A DNA stretch of 64,000 bases from Alteromonadaceae bacterium (GCA_013373625.1 JABXHM010000028.1:62001-126000); one strand, 5' to 3'; shown: positions 26,377 through 35,288, counted from the stretch's first letter. Notes: generated from the sequence alone by a model not told the origin. Translations and numbers: made by a program.

Positions 26377-27678
26377 TTGCATTCGATTCGCCGTGCCATT
26401 ACCTTGGTGTTAATAAGCTCTCTTATTCTGGTGATTTTCAGTGCGGCGATACACGGCTATCGGGCTGCTCTGACAATGTCGTCGCAGTTTATGGATCAGG
26501 AACTTAGTACCCTGCTTTACTCTGTCTCACTGAGCAATGGCCACCCGGCGCAAGTGCAGGGCAGCGGCGATTTTGTTTATCAAGTATGGCGTGACGGAAA
26601 GCTCCTCACCCATTCCAGCAAGGATATCCTGACCCCTTTAACAACCCGTAAAAGCGGGTTTTCAGATGAAAATTTCGCGGGCAAACGGTGGCGGGTATAC
26701 ACCCAATCTCTGGCTGACGAAACCGTTGTGATGGTTGCACAACCTTTGCAAAGCCGGCTTAACCTGACTGACTCGTTAACGGTGTCGGTGATCATGCCTT
26801 TTTTATATGCCGTGCCCATTTTGGCGCTTATCGTGTTTATGACCGTAAGCCAGGGGCTCAAACCGCTCAAAATGTTGTCGCAAAAGTTGTCGCAACGTAA
26901 AGGAAAGGATCTGTCTGCTATTACGTTGTCACGTATACCCACAGAAATGCAGCCGGTAATGAATACCCTCAACACGGTGTTCTCTCGTCTTAATGAGGCC
27001 TTTGAACGCGAGCAACAATTTGCCTCCAACGCGGCCCATGAATTGCGCACGCCGTTAAGTGTAATGAAAATCAACTTACATAATCTGGCTACCGAGCAGC
27101 CCGCTAACGCCGACAAGCTCGCCGCAATTCAGCAAGATACCGACCGTATGATTCACGCAGTCAATCAGATATTGCTGCTGAGCCGCACCAGTCCTGAGTT
27201 GTTTCATTTACAGCTGGGTATGGTTGACGCGTATGCCGTAGCGCAAAATGTTATTACAGATCTGTATAGTAAAATTGATAAGCAGCAACAGGAAATCAGC
27301 CTGGAAGGTAGCAGCGCTTTGCTGAAAAGTACCGAATTTACGCTGTACACCATGCTGCAGAATCTGATTGCTAACGCCAGTGCGTATGCACCGAAGCAGG
27401 CCGCGATCCAGGTAACAGTATCTAAAGTAAAGAGTCAGATTGTTTTATTGGTTGAAGACTCGGGACCGGGTATTGCGGCTCACGAGCGCCCCCAGGTGCT
27501 TAAACGCTTTTACCGTGACCAGCAGGACTCGCAATACAAATCGACCGGCAGTGGACTGGGACTGGCGATTGTGGGACAAATTGTCGCTTTGCATCAGGGC
27601 AGTATTGCATTGGGAGAATCGGCATTAGGTGGTTTGAAGGTGCAGGTGACGTTGCCGGTTGAGGGAGCCGATTCATGA
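26377..27678 (+). CDS. Sensor histidine kinase
   Basis: 433 residues, TTG start three bases after the regulator's stop, with ggag upstream. Transmembrane helix 1 is at about 8-29, a periplasmic sensor of about 105 residues follows, helix 2 is at about 133-157, then HAMP-like linker, HisKA with His221 in AAHELRTPLSVM, and an ATPase domain with N box LQNLIANASAYAP, G1 VEDSGPGI, F box FYRDQQDS and G2 GSGLGLAIV. It would autophosphorylate and pass phosphate to the regulator encoded before it. The sensed signal is unknown; metal is plausible given the downstream genes. Overlaps the next gene by four bases (ATGA). Confidence 0.92.
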   Translation: MHSIRRAITLVLISSLILVIFSAAIHGYRAALTMSSQFMDQELSTLLYSVSLSNGHPAQVQGSGDFVYQVWRDGKLLTHSSKDILTPLTTRKSGFSDENFAGKRWRVYTQSLADETVVMVAQPLQSRLNLTDSLTVSVIMPFLYAVPILALIVFMTVSQGLKPLKMLSQKLSQRKGKDLSAITLSRIPTEMQPVMNTLNTVFSRLNEAFEREQQFASNAAHELRTPLSVMKINLHNLATEQPANADKLAAIQQDTDRMIHAVNQILLLSRTSPELFHLQLGMVDAYAVAQNVITDLYSKIDKQQQEISLEGSSALLKSTEFTLYTMLQNLIANASAYAPKQAAIQVTVSKVKSQIVLLVEDSGPGIAAHERPQVLKRFYRDQQDSQYKSTGSGLGLAIVGQIVALHQGSIALGESALGGLKVQVTLPVEGADS

Positions 27679-28037
27679 GGCGCTGGCTGGGGTGGAGTCT
27701 GCTGGTTATCTCATGGCTGCCGTTTCAGGCAATCGCTGCCTTGCCTGAAGTCACTATCGACATTCGCAATAACCTGTTTTTACCGCAAACGGTGAGAATA
27801 CCGGCTAATAAAAAAGTGCGGCTGACGTTTATTAATCACGATCCGACGCCCGAAGAAATTGACAGTTTCGATCTAAACCGGGAAAAAGTTATTTTTGCCA
27901 ATAGCCGTGGCACCATCTTCGTGGGGCCATTGCCGCCTGGCGAGTACCATTTCTTTGGCGAGTTTCACCCCAATTCAGCCGTGGGCGTAGTGTTGGTCAC
28001 TGAAGAACAAACAGAGGAGACGGCCAATGCTAATTAA
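27675..28037 (+). CDS. Periplasmic cupredoxin-like protein of an FTR1 system
   Basis: A 120-residue protein with signal peptide (cut near AIA-AL) and a cupredoxin fold: TIDIRNNLFLPQTVRIPANKKVRLTFINHD, then SFDLNREKVI, then PLPPGEYHFFGEFHPNSAVGVVLV. The usual Cys-His-Met copper ligands are absent; only the FHPNSA histidine remains, next to acidic residues. This pattern is that of cupredoxins encoded with FTR1 permeases (FtrB-like), thought to bind or oxidise iron with help of acidic ligands. It overlaps both neighbours, the kinase by 4 bases and the permease by 11, so the genes are cotranslated. Confidence 0.8.
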   Translation: MRRWLGWSLLVISWLPFQAIAALPEVTIDIRNNLFLPQTVRIPANKKVRLTFINHDPTPEEIDSFDLNREKVIFANSRGTIFVGPLPPGEYHFFGEFHPNSAVGVVLVTEEQTEETANAN

Positions 28038-28794
28038 TACCGTCATTTTGTTCCTGCGCGATACTTTGCCCGTTTTTCTGATGTTAAGCCTGTTACTGGT
28101 TCAGCGCGGTGCTAATTTCAGGCATTTACTGGGCGGCGCAGCGGTTGGTTTTTTGCTGGCGCTGGCGCTGTATTTTAATTTGTCGGCGGTATCAGAAGTC
28201 TTTGACGGAGGAGGCCTGGAGTTAATTAAAACCGCTGTGCTGATGATATTGTTAGCGAGTTTATGTGAGTTTCTGGCTCGGCAGTGCCGGCGACAGCCTG
28301 AGCAAACCCGGCGACTTAGCGCAGTACTCATGACCGGCATAACATTTATCAACGCCATTCACTTTTTAATTTATATCGTAGCTTACTGGTCTGCGCCCAA
28401 TGCTGGCACAGCATTGGTGCTGGGCAATATTATTGGCCTCGGTATCAGCATAAGTGTGGGTGTGCTTCTGTATGCCCTGATCAAAGCAATGGGTATTCAG
28501 ATTTTACAACTTGCTATGCTCACATTATTTGTTGCCGGACAGGTTGCAGGTATTGCGTTATTGCTCGAACAGATCAACCTGTTACCTAACCAAATCAGGC
28601 TATGGGACACGTCTGAATGGGTATCTGATGACAGTGAGTACGGTCATTTCCTTAACGCGCTGGTGGGCTACGAGGCTACGCCAACGGGCGCCTATGCCAT
28701 TACCTACTTATTCGCGTTGTTATTGCCTGCGCTGTATTACTACGTCACCGTGGCGGTAAAACATGCACAAAGAACCGCCAAGGAGGTACGATGA
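28027..28794 (+). CDS. FTR1-family permease with degenerate REXLE motif
   Basis: A 255-residue, seven-helix inner-membrane protein of the FTR1/EfeU iron permease family. The C-terminal block WDTSEWVSDDSEYGHFLNALVGY is strongly conserved with the family. The iron-binding RExxE signature of helix 1 is replaced by RDTLP (residues 11-15), so both glutamates are changed (E to D and E to P), and I find no second RExxE. Either the protein moves iron by other residues or it carries something else. It overlaps the cupredoxin gene and, by ATGA, the next gene. The operon lacks P19 and the ferredoxin of FtrABCD. Confidence 0.8.
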   Translation: MLINTVILFLRDTLPVFLMLSLLLVQRGANFRHLLGGAAVGFLLALALYFNLSAVSEVFDGGGLELIKTAVLMILLASLCEFLARQCRRQPEQTRRLSAVLMTGITFINAIHFLIYIVAYWSAPNAGTALVLGNIIGLGISISVGVLLYALIKAMGIQILQLAMLTLFVAGQVAGIALLLEQINLLPNQIRLWDTSEWVSDDSEYGHFLNALVGYEATPTGAYAITYLFALLLPALYYYVTVAVKHAQRTAKEVR

Positions 28795-29486
28795 AACACT
28801 ACCTGATTTTACTGTGCCTGTTGCTTGTGTCGGGCGGAGCCCGTGCCGACAATTTTACCGTCGACAAGGTATATCAACCCTATGTACTGCCATTTGAACG
28901 CGAATTTGAGTGGCGACTGACGTCACGTCAGAACGACGATGGCAATATTCTTATGCAGCGCCTGTCATTTGGCCACGCATTAACGGAATACACTATTTTA
29001 GAAACCTATATTGTGGGGACACGCGACGAGTACGGTGATTTCGGCTTGCAGTCTTACGAGTTAGAGCTGCGCACTATGCTGACTAACCAGGGCGAATACT
29101 GGGCCGACTGGGGCACGCTGTTTGAGTTGGAGAAACAACACAACAGCAACGACTGGGAAGTAAAAGGCGGAATCCTCACCGAAAAAGAGCTTGGCCGGTT
29201 TAGCCTTACCACTAACGTCATGCTGGTTTATGAGTGGGGTGATAATGTTCCGTCAGAATTTGAAAGCGAACTCAAAATGAAGTTTCGTTACCGCTGGATC
29301 CCGGAAATTCAGCCCGCCGTTGAATTCTACGCTGCCGAGGACTTTGTGGGTGTTGGCCCGGCCTTTATGGGGATCAGGCGTTTCGATGGGCAAAAACAGC
29401 TAAAATGGGAGTTAGGCTTTATTGCCGGGCTCAATGGCGACAGCAAAGATCATACTTTGCGTATGTCGCTTGAATATGAGTTTTAG
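28791..29486 (+). CDS. Secreted protein, probable outer-membrane beta barrel
   Basis: 231 residues with a signal peptide (cut near ARA-DN) and alternating amphipathic strands throughout, for example FEWRLTSRQNDDGNILMQRLSFG and LRMSLEYEF. The terminal phenylalanine after such strands is typical of outer-membrane barrels. I recognise no named family. As the last gene of the regulator-kinase-cupredoxin-FTR1 operon, overlapping FTR1 by four bases, it could be the outer-membrane part of the same metal system. The role is inferred from position only. Confidence 0.65.
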   Translation: MKHYLILLCLLLVSGGARADNFTVDKVYQPYVLPFEREFEWRLTSRQNDDGNILMQRLSFGHALTEYTILETYIVGTRDEYGDFGLQSYELELRTMLTNQGEYWADWGTLFELEKQHNSNDWEVKGGILTEKELGRFSLTTNVMLVYEWGDNVPSEFESELKMKFRYRWIPEIQPAVEFYAAEDFVGVGPAFMGIRRFDGQKQLKWELGFIAGLNGDSKDHTLRMSLEYEF

Positions 29487-29577
29487 CGAACGGCGACACC
29501 CTGTTTAGTCGCCTGATTGCTAATCGGCAGAGCCAGCGTAACCGTTAACAAAAAGAGTGTTGTTGTATCAGCATGGG

Positions 29578-30228
29578 TTAAAAGGAATATCCCAGCATCT
29601 CGATATCGCGCTTAAAATGCAGAGCAACCAGTTCTGCAAGTTCATCTGAGTAATAGCGATGATAAGAGTCTCTGTCGTTGGCCTGACGTTTATGTGGTAG
29701 CTTTGCGATGGGCAGCTTAAGGTGAGTACAAATGGCATTAAAATCGTCCTGCAGCGTTTCATATCTGGCAATAAAATCCAGACACAAATTGCCTTGCAGA
29801 TCGATCAGGTAGTCAGTTTGCAATTGCATCGATGTGTCGATGTGATACTGATAACAGCGCTCAGGATCGAGTTTGAAGCGCATAAAGCTGTCGAAGTCTG
29901 CGCAGCCAGCTAACAGACCCGGACGTTCTCGCAGAATATGGTGGTAAGAACTCACCTGCAAATCCCAGGGATTTCTCACAAAAGCGAATTTATACAACGC
30001 TGCAAAGTAGTCAGCGGGTAACATTTCTTTTGCGGCAATTACCTTGCTGTGGCGAGGAAAACGACAACCCAGTTTATGTCCACACAACTGACTGAGTTTA
30101 TTCACAATGAATTGCGCGATACCGTATCGTCTATCCCAGCGATACGAAGACAGCGCATCGCGCACACTGGTGCCGCCGGTTTTTGCAATATGAACGAACA
30201 AGAACTGGTATTTGTGAGATAGCAACAT
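29578..30228 (-). CDS. Sulfotransferase family 2 domain protein
   Basis: A 216-residue protein with the PAPS-binding signatures of membrane-type sulfotransferases: FVHIAKTGGTSVRDAL (5'-phosphosulfate loop) near the N-terminus and FAFVRNPWDLQVSSYHHI (3'-phosphate motif) in the middle. It would sulfate a glycan or other hydroxyl acceptor, which is not identifiable here. No signal peptide is obvious. It stands alone, convergent with the FTR1 operon and divergent from yaeQ. Confidence 0.85.
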   Translation of the reverse strand: MLLSHKYQFLFVHIAKTGGTSVRDALSSYRWDRRYGIAQFIVNKLSQLCGHKLGCRFPRHSKVIAAKEMLPADYFAALYKFAFVRNPWDLQVSSYHHILRERPGLLAGCADFDSFMRFKLDPERCYQYHIDTSMQLQTDYLIDLQGNLCLDFIARYETLQDDFNAICTHLKLPIAKLPHKRQANDRDSYHRYYSDELAELVALHFKRDIEMLGYSF

Positions 30229-30491
30229 ATCGGGATAAACAAAGTGTGCAAAAAAATACGTCTGTGCAGCCTACGATGGCTATATGACACATTAAAGTCA
30301 GTATCTGTTTTTGCACCCGGCGGTGACATGCGACGCCAGGTAAATACCCTTGCCGTTTTACCATAATCTGTATTTTTACAATGGTGACACACGAACCATA
30401 ATAATACCTGTTAAACTACAGCTTTAATTAGCCAGACAAATTTTACGCCACTGCTGCTTACAGTTCGCACCGTCTATTACTCAGGATCACC

Positions 30492-31040
30492 ATGGCACTC
30501 AAAGCGACCATTTTTAAAGCTGACCTATCAATTACCGATATGGATCGCAATTATTACAATGACCACAATCTGACCATTGCTCGTCACCCCTCTGAAAACG
30601 ATGAGCGTATGATGCTTCGAATTGTTGCGTTTATCGCAAACGCTCACGAACAGTTGCAGTTCACCAAGGGCCTGTTTGACGATGAGGTGCCGGACCTGTG
30701 GCAAAAAAACTTTAGTGATGAAATAGAGCTGTGGATTGAATTAGGCCAGCCATCTGAGCAGCGAATAAAGAAAGGCTGTAATCAAAGCCAGCAGATGATG
30801 ATTTATTCATATGCTAACAACAGCTTTGAGGTGTGGTGGAAAAAAGAGAAGAGCAAATTACAAACCAGAAAAAATCTGTCAGTATTTACCCTGCCTGAGG
30901 CGCTGGCTGGCGCATTGGGGAATGCCGTTCAGCGCTCTATGCAAATCCAGGTAACCATACAGGATGGGCAAATGTGGCTAACCATTGAAGGCGCCGATAC
31001 TACCGAAAGTGTCGAGGTTGCCATTGAGAAGCGCGACTAA
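30492..31040 (+). CDS. yaeQ: YaeQ family protein
   Basis: 182 residues, matching YaeQ: MALKATIFKADLSITDMDRNYYNDHNLTIARHPSENDERMM at the N-terminus, and FSDEIELWIELGQPSEQRIKKGCNQ with the PD-(D/E)xK-like acidic/lysine core. YaeQ has a nuclease-like fold; an early report linked it to RfaH-type antitermination, but its role is unsettled. The gene is preceded by a 260-base gap and its stop shares one base with the next start (taATG). Confidence 0.92.
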   Translation: MALKATIFKADLSITDMDRNYYNDHNLTIARHPSENDERMMLRIVAFIANAHEQLQFTKGLFDDEVPDLWQKNFSDEIELWIELGQPSEQRIKKGCNQSQQMMIYSYANNSFEVWWKKEKSKLQTRKNLSVFTLPEALAGALGNAVQRSMQIQVTIQDGQMWLTIEGADTTESVEVAIEKRD

Positions 31041-31348
31041 TGAAAAAGCTCTCCAGCGTACAACGTAAACAACAGGCATTATTATTTAGCGTTGCCGATA
31101 CACTTGAAGAGCAGGGTCGCGCCGAGCTTGAGGGCATGGTGCAATGCTGGTTCGACGTGCAATACCATCAATTTCCAGGCTCGCTGTTGTTGCGTTTTCA
31201 GTTTGAAAATGAGCACGCACGCTGTGCTGCTGAGCCCGAGCTAAAGACATGGCAAAAGCGTTTAAGCGCCGCGTTGCTTAAAAAAGGCGTAGTGCTTAAA
31301 GACATGCGCCGGCATTTAGTGTTTACACTGGATGAGCCTGAGGCGTAA
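31040..31348 (+). CDS. Conserved hypothetical protein after yaeQ
   Basis: 102 residues, rich in charged residues, with no signal peptide or membrane helix. Segments such as QGRAELEGMVQCWFDVQYHQFPGSLLLRFQFEN suggest a small alpha/beta protein. I do not recognise a family. The start codon overlaps the yaeQ stop by one base, so it is translated with YaeQ and may act with it. Confidence 0.65.
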   Translation: MKKLSSVQRKQQALLFSVADTLEEQGRAELEGMVQCWFDVQYHQFPGSLLLRFQFENEHARCAAEPELKTWQKRLSAALLKKGVVLKDMRRHLVFTLDEPEA

Positions 31349-31464
31349 GTTGCTAGACTACAGCCATTACGATAAAGCGCATGGCGTGGTGTCAGTGGGT
31401 CGCTTATAATTAGTTGGGGTAGTGGTTCGATAAGGAACGCACGGTTGGTGACTGGAAAGGTGTT

Positions 31465-32277
31465 GTGGCGCATATAGTAAGAATAGCGAGTTATTGTTTA
31501 CTGCTAATTTTTAATCATGGCGTTGTGTATGCGCAGCCATCTGCGCCTGACGCTGCGACACACTCTACGATTAATTTCGCGATTAACTCACCAGGGTCTG
31601 CTCCGTATTTGTACTTTTCGCAATCGTCGCGGCAATACGAGGGCGTTTTAGTCGACTTGTTTAACAGCTTCGCCGAACAAGAGAACTACGTCGTTAATTT
31701 TCAGGATTCCAGTCGGGCTCGTAGCGAAATGCTCGTAAAGCAAGGTAAATCCGATTTGTTTATGTCGGGTCGGGTGTGGTTGGATGATCCTGAAAGCTTT
31801 ATATATAGTGATACGTTGATGATGCATGCCAGCTATATCTACGCCACAACAGCTTTTGATGGTCCTTTTGTGCCCGAGGCGCACCCTAAAGCGACGGTCT
31901 GTACTCGCACTGGATTTATCTATCCCGTGTTGCAACCTTATTTTGACGATAAATCATCAGGTTTAATCAGGGTTAACTCCAGCAGCCAGTCGACTATGGC
32001 TATGATGTTGGCAAAAAATCGTTGCCAGTTCACCATAATGAGCGAACAAAATGCGCTGTCTATTCTGACCCACAGCCGCTTCTGTAATACGGAGTTTTAT
32101 CAGTCACCGACCGTGATTAGCCAGGTTGACCTGGTGTTGGTTATCAGAAAAGAACGTCCCGATATTCAACATGTCATCAATAAGTACTTCGCTGAATTCA
32201 AGCGCTCCGGGCAGTTGCAGGCTTCTATGGCCAGACACTCCGGCGACAAAGGATTTCCAAAGCTCAAGTGTGAGTAA
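31465..32277 (+). CDS. Periplasmic solute-binding protein (SBP family 3-like)
   Basis: 270 residues with a signal peptide ending VYA-QP and a type II periplasmic binding fold: SPGSAPYLYFSQSSRQYEGVLVDLFNSF, then EMLVKQGKSDLFMSGRVWLDDP, and a C-terminal half ending in a helix. The family includes amino-acid binding proteins of ABC transporters and sensor-linked forms. No permease or ATPase gene is nearby, so it may be an orphan or work with distant genes. Translation starts with GTG after a good ggaaagg site. Confidence 0.75.
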   Translation: MAHIVRIASYCLLLIFNHGVVYAQPSAPDAATHSTINFAINSPGSAPYLYFSQSSRQYEGVLVDLFNSFAEQENYVVNFQDSSRARSEMLVKQGKSDLFMSGRVWLDDPESFIYSDTLMMHASYIYATTAFDGPFVPEAHPKATVCTRTGFIYPVLQPYFDDKSSGLIRVNSSSQSTMAMMLAKNRCQFTIMSEQNALSILTHSRFCNTEFYQSPTVISQVDLVLVIRKERPDIQHVINKYFAEFKRSGQLQASMARHSGDKGFPKLKCE

Positions 32278-32380
32278 GTCGGTTTTTACCCTTGCTCCAC
32301 CGTGCCTTCAGCGCCTTATCAACGAGGCGGAACTTTACTTTCATTAATTACACCAAAAAATATTCACTTAATTATTCCGG

Positions 32381-32413
32381 CTTAAGGTTCACTTAATGTT
32401 GCTATTTCATACT
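32381..32413 (+). promoter_or_regulatory. PmrA/QseB-type direct repeat and -10 of the hemolysin-family operon
   Basis: CTTAAG (32381-32386), five bases, CTTAAT (32392-32397), a 10-base spacer and CATACT (32408-32413). Spacing is identical to the element at 25640-25672, and CTTAAGGTT is shared. An extra TTCACTTAAT lies at 32363-32372. It sits 31 bases before the first gene of the operon. Confidence 0.6.
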
Positions 32414-32444
32414 TACGCTCAACAGTCACCAGTGAGTCGAAGTT

Positions 32445-33158
32445 ATGTTAAGTACCCATCAAGCTGTTTCAGTGTCAGCGCCCTGCCAGCAAGTTGTCCA
32501 TAAAGGTAAGGTAGCAGCTCCCGTATCAGTATACGTTGCCAGTAAGCACTCCGACCAAAGAGCAGCTATGGAGCGGCATATTGCCAGTGGTTTTCATAAA
32601 GTTTACCAGGCAAACATTACTGAGTTTATGCCGTTACTGGTTGGCTTAGGTGGACACAAACCCGAAGCGGCGCTGGGTATACGGACCGGGCGCGAAGCGA
32701 TGTTTGTTGAACATTACTTCGATACGTCATTGGCTGAGGCTCTTAGCAACAATGGTATTGATTGTCCGCGACACCGCCTGGCTGAAATTGGCAATCTGTA
32801 CAGTGCTTCTTCACGTTACACCATGCCCTTGTTGTTACTCACTGCGATGGCTTTGTTTCACCAGCATGTTTCAGTGCTGGTGTTTACCGCCACTGATTAT
32901 TTACAGCGCATGATGACGCACGGCGGTCTGACTCTGCATCCTTTAGTTGCGGCTGATGCAGCCAGACTCCCTCAAACCTCAGCAGGTAAAACCGCGCAAA
33001 ACTGGGGCAGTTATTACCAAACCAACCCTCAGGTGGTGGCGGCAAAGGTTGCCGATATTATGCAGCTTACTCTTGATAACTCGCTCATTTGCGCCGGTTT
33101 TGCACCGTTTGCTGGTCTTTCTCCGGCGTTTTCAGCCGAACTGGGGGCACAGCTATGA
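32445..33158 (+). CDS. Thermostable hemolysin family protein
   Basis: 237 residues matching the thermostable (delta-VPH) hemolysin family: YQANITEFMPLLVGLGGHKPEAALGIRTG, FVEHYFD, IGNLYSAS and FTATDYLQRMM. I recall the family as structurally close to GNAT/autoinducer-synthase-type acyltransferases, and its name comes from haemolytic activity of one Vibrio protein. No signal peptide or membrane segment is seen. It is the first of five overlapping or closely spaced genes; its stop overlaps the AMP-ligase start (ATGA). Acyl transfer is a guess; the name is by homology. Confidence 0.82.
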   Translation: MLSTHQAVSVSAPCQQVVHKGKVAAPVSVYVASKHSDQRAAMERHIASGFHKVYQANITEFMPLLVGLGGHKPEAALGIRTGREAMFVEHYFDTSLAEALSNNGIDCPRHRLAEIGNLYSASSRYTMPLLLLTAMALFHQHVSVLVFTATDYLQRMMTHGGLTLHPLVAADAARLPQTSAGKTAQNWGSYYQTNPQVVAAKVADIMQLTLDNSLICAGFAPFAGLSPAFSAELGAQL

Positions 33159-34600
33159 TATTGCAAAACTGGCAACAGTGGCCTGAGCGCATTGCCCTGG
33201 AGTGGTCCGACGGCAGTCTGAGTTATGCCGACTTGCACAGCGCCGTGCAACGCGCGGCATGCTGGTTGAGCACGCAATCCTGCAGTCGCATTGCATTGTT
33301 GGCCGATAACTGCGCGGACTGGGTTATCTGTGATTTGGCTTGTCGGCAGGCCAATAAGTTATTAGTGCCTATCCCCCCTTACTTTTCGGTGGCCCAGCGT
33401 GAACACTTGCTGGAGCAGGCCGGTATTGAACTGATACTGACCGATCAGCCGGGCGTGTTTTATATTGACGTAGCGAGTGCTTCGCCTTTTTCGCAATTAA
33501 CCGCCCTGCAACGGCCAAACACAGCAACGCCACAAATACCTAAAGGAACCGGCAAAGTTACTTTTACCTCAGGCTCTACAGGCAACCCCAAGGGTGTGTG
33601 CTTAAACAACGGATCGCAGCACATTGTGGCGCAGAGTCTTAACGATGCGCTTAAGTTCAGCCATATTCGTCATCAGTGTTTGTTACCGCTTGCCACACTA
33701 CTTGAAAACATTGCTGGCATCTACGCGCCCCTATTAAGTGGTGGCACAGTCGTGCTCAACCGCGCTAAAGAACTTGGCTTTACCGGTGCCAGATTAACCG
33801 ACCCGGCAGCAATGCTAAGTGCCATCGGTGTAGCGCAACCGGAGTCCTTAATTTTAGTACCTGAGTTGCTCATGCTGCTGGTGTCTGCCATTACTACTGG
33901 CTGGCAACCACCCGCTTCGCTCAAGTTTATTGCCGTCGGTGGAGGCTATGTTGCCCCAGGCACTATAGCCGCTGCACGCGCCGCTGGCTTACCGGTTTTT
34001 CAGGGGTATGGTCTGTCTGAATGCGTGTCGGTGAATACGCTCAATGTACCGGATGCCGATCGTATCGACACTGTGGGGAGTGCGCTTGGGCACAACCAGT
34101 TATTCGTCAAAAATGGCGAATTATTGGTGAGTGGCCAGATATTTTTAGGCTACCTGAATCAGCCCGCTTCGTTTTATCCCACCCATGTTTGTACCGGCGA
34201 TCTGGTGGCTGAAGCGGATGGTTTTTACACCGTCGCAGGCAGAAAAAAGAACCTTATGATTACGTCACTTGGTCGCAATATTTCGCCTGAGTGGATTGAA
34301 GGCGAGCTGATGGCTGGTGGCTTATTTAGCCAGGTGCTGGTGGTTGGCGAAGCCCGCGCTGAATGCGGCGCATTGCTAACGCCGCGAAATGCTGCGGTGT
34401 CGACCGCGGACATTGAGCAATACATTGCACGTGTTAATACCACGTTGCCCGAATATGCCCATATCAGAGTATGGCGCACGCTGACAGATATTAGTGCTGC
34501 CACCGATTTATTTACCGCCAATGGCAAACTGAAACGCGCCGAGGCCCTGACGCATTTTGAACCACTAATTACCGATATGTATACGTCTGCAACGGTGTAG
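33155..34600 (+). CDS. AMP-dependent acyl ligase (ANL superfamily)
   Basis: 481 residues. Core motifs are VTFTSGSTGNPKGV (A3, ATP loop), GGGYVAPG, FQGYGLSECVSVN (A5), VCTGDLVAEADGFYTVAGRKKNLMI (A7/A8) and NGKLKR with the catalytic A10 lysine. It should activate a carboxylic acid as acyl-AMP and pass it to CoA or another carrier. It is shorter than acetyl-CoA synthetases and near the size of fatty acid or aryl acid ligases; the acid is unknown. The start at 33155 overlaps the hemolysin stop by four bases. It is part of the five-gene operon. Confidence 0.85.
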   Translation: MILQNWQQWPERIALEWSDGSLSYADLHSAVQRAACWLSTQSCSRIALLADNCADWVICDLACRQANKLLVPIPPYFSVAQREHLLEQAGIELILTDQPGVFYIDVASASPFSQLTALQRPNTATPQIPKGTGKVTFTSGSTGNPKGVCLNNGSQHIVAQSLNDALKFSHIRHQCLLPLATLLENIAGIYAPLLSGGTVVLNRAKELGFTGARLTDPAAMLSAIGVAQPESLILVPELLMLLVSAITTGWQPPASLKFIAVGGGYVAPGTIAAARAAGLPVFQGYGLSECVSVNTLNVPDADRIDTVGSALGHNQLFVKNGELLVSGQIFLGYLNQPASFYPTHVCTGDLVAEADGFYTVAGRKKNLMITSLGRNISPEWIEGELMAGGLFSQVLVVGEARAECGALLTPRNAAVSTADIEQYIARVNTTLPEYAHIRVWRTLTDISAATDLFTANGKLKRAEALTHFEPLITDMYTSATV

Positions 34601-34613
34601 ACGAGGAGTTTGA

Positions 34614-35288
34614 ATGATGAATTTATTTACCCGATTAGAGCAAGAAACACAAAACGAACGAGCCTTTTTAACCCGCTCACCGATTATTCAACACGTGTTT
34701 CAGGGGGACATTACCCTTAACGATTACACGGCGTTTTTACGCGAGGCTTATCATCATGTTAAGCATACCGTGCCGCTGTTAATGGCGACAGGAGCGGCAT
34801 TACCCGAGAGTAAAGAATGGTTACGTGAAGCGGTGGGTGAATACATCGAAGAAGAAATGGGACACCAGGAATGGATCCTTAATGATTTAGCGAGTTGTGG
34901 TGTTGATAAAGAGCAAGTGCGCGCAAGCCAGCCCGCAGCGGCAACAGAATTAATGGTGGCATATGCCTATGATGCCATTCAGCGAAAAAATCCGTTGTGC
35001 TTTTTTGGCATGGTGTTCGTGTTGGAAGGTACCAGTATTGCGTTGGCTGATGATGCTGCAGGTATGATCAAACAAAAGCTTGGCCTGCCCGGCTCGGCTT
35101 TTAGCTATTTGCGCTCACATGGTTCGCTTGATCAGGAGCATATCGTGTTCTTTCGTGATCTGATGAACAGAATTGACGACAAAGCCGAGCAGGATCTGAT
35201 TATTCATTCTGCAAAAATGTTCTTCCAGCTATACGCCAATATCTTTCGCACATTGGGTAGTAGCGAGCAATTGGTGGAGGCTGCCTGA
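34614..35288 (+). CDS. Haem-oxygenase-like diiron oxidase (TenA-like)
   Basis: 224 residues, all helical. It is of the TenA/haem-oxygenase-like fold but carries the ligands of diiron oxidases: GHQEW with His84 preceded by acidic residues 79-81, Glu138 in VLEGTS, and His169-x3-Asp173-x2-His176 in RSHGSLDQEH. This H-x3-D-x2-H pattern is that of HDO enzymes such as UndA (fatty acid to alkene) and N-oxygenases, rather than thiaminases. So an O2-using step on the ligase product is likely. The stop overlaps the next start by one base. The substrate is not readable. Confidence 0.82.
   Translation: MMNLFTRLEQETQNERAFLTRSPIIQHVFQGDITLNDYTAFLREAYHHVKHTVPLLMATGAALPESKEWLREAVGEYIEEEMGHQEWILNDLASCGVDKEQVRASQPAAATELMVAYAYDAIQRKNPLCFFGMVFVLEGTSIALADDAAGMIKQKLGLPGSAFSYLRSHGSLDQEHIVFFRDLMNRIDDKAEQDLIIHSAKMFFQLYANIFRTLGSSEQLVEAA

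Noticed and set aside
33608-33924. Open frames antisense to the AMP-ligase
   Set aside because: Shadow of a gene with complete ANL motifs.
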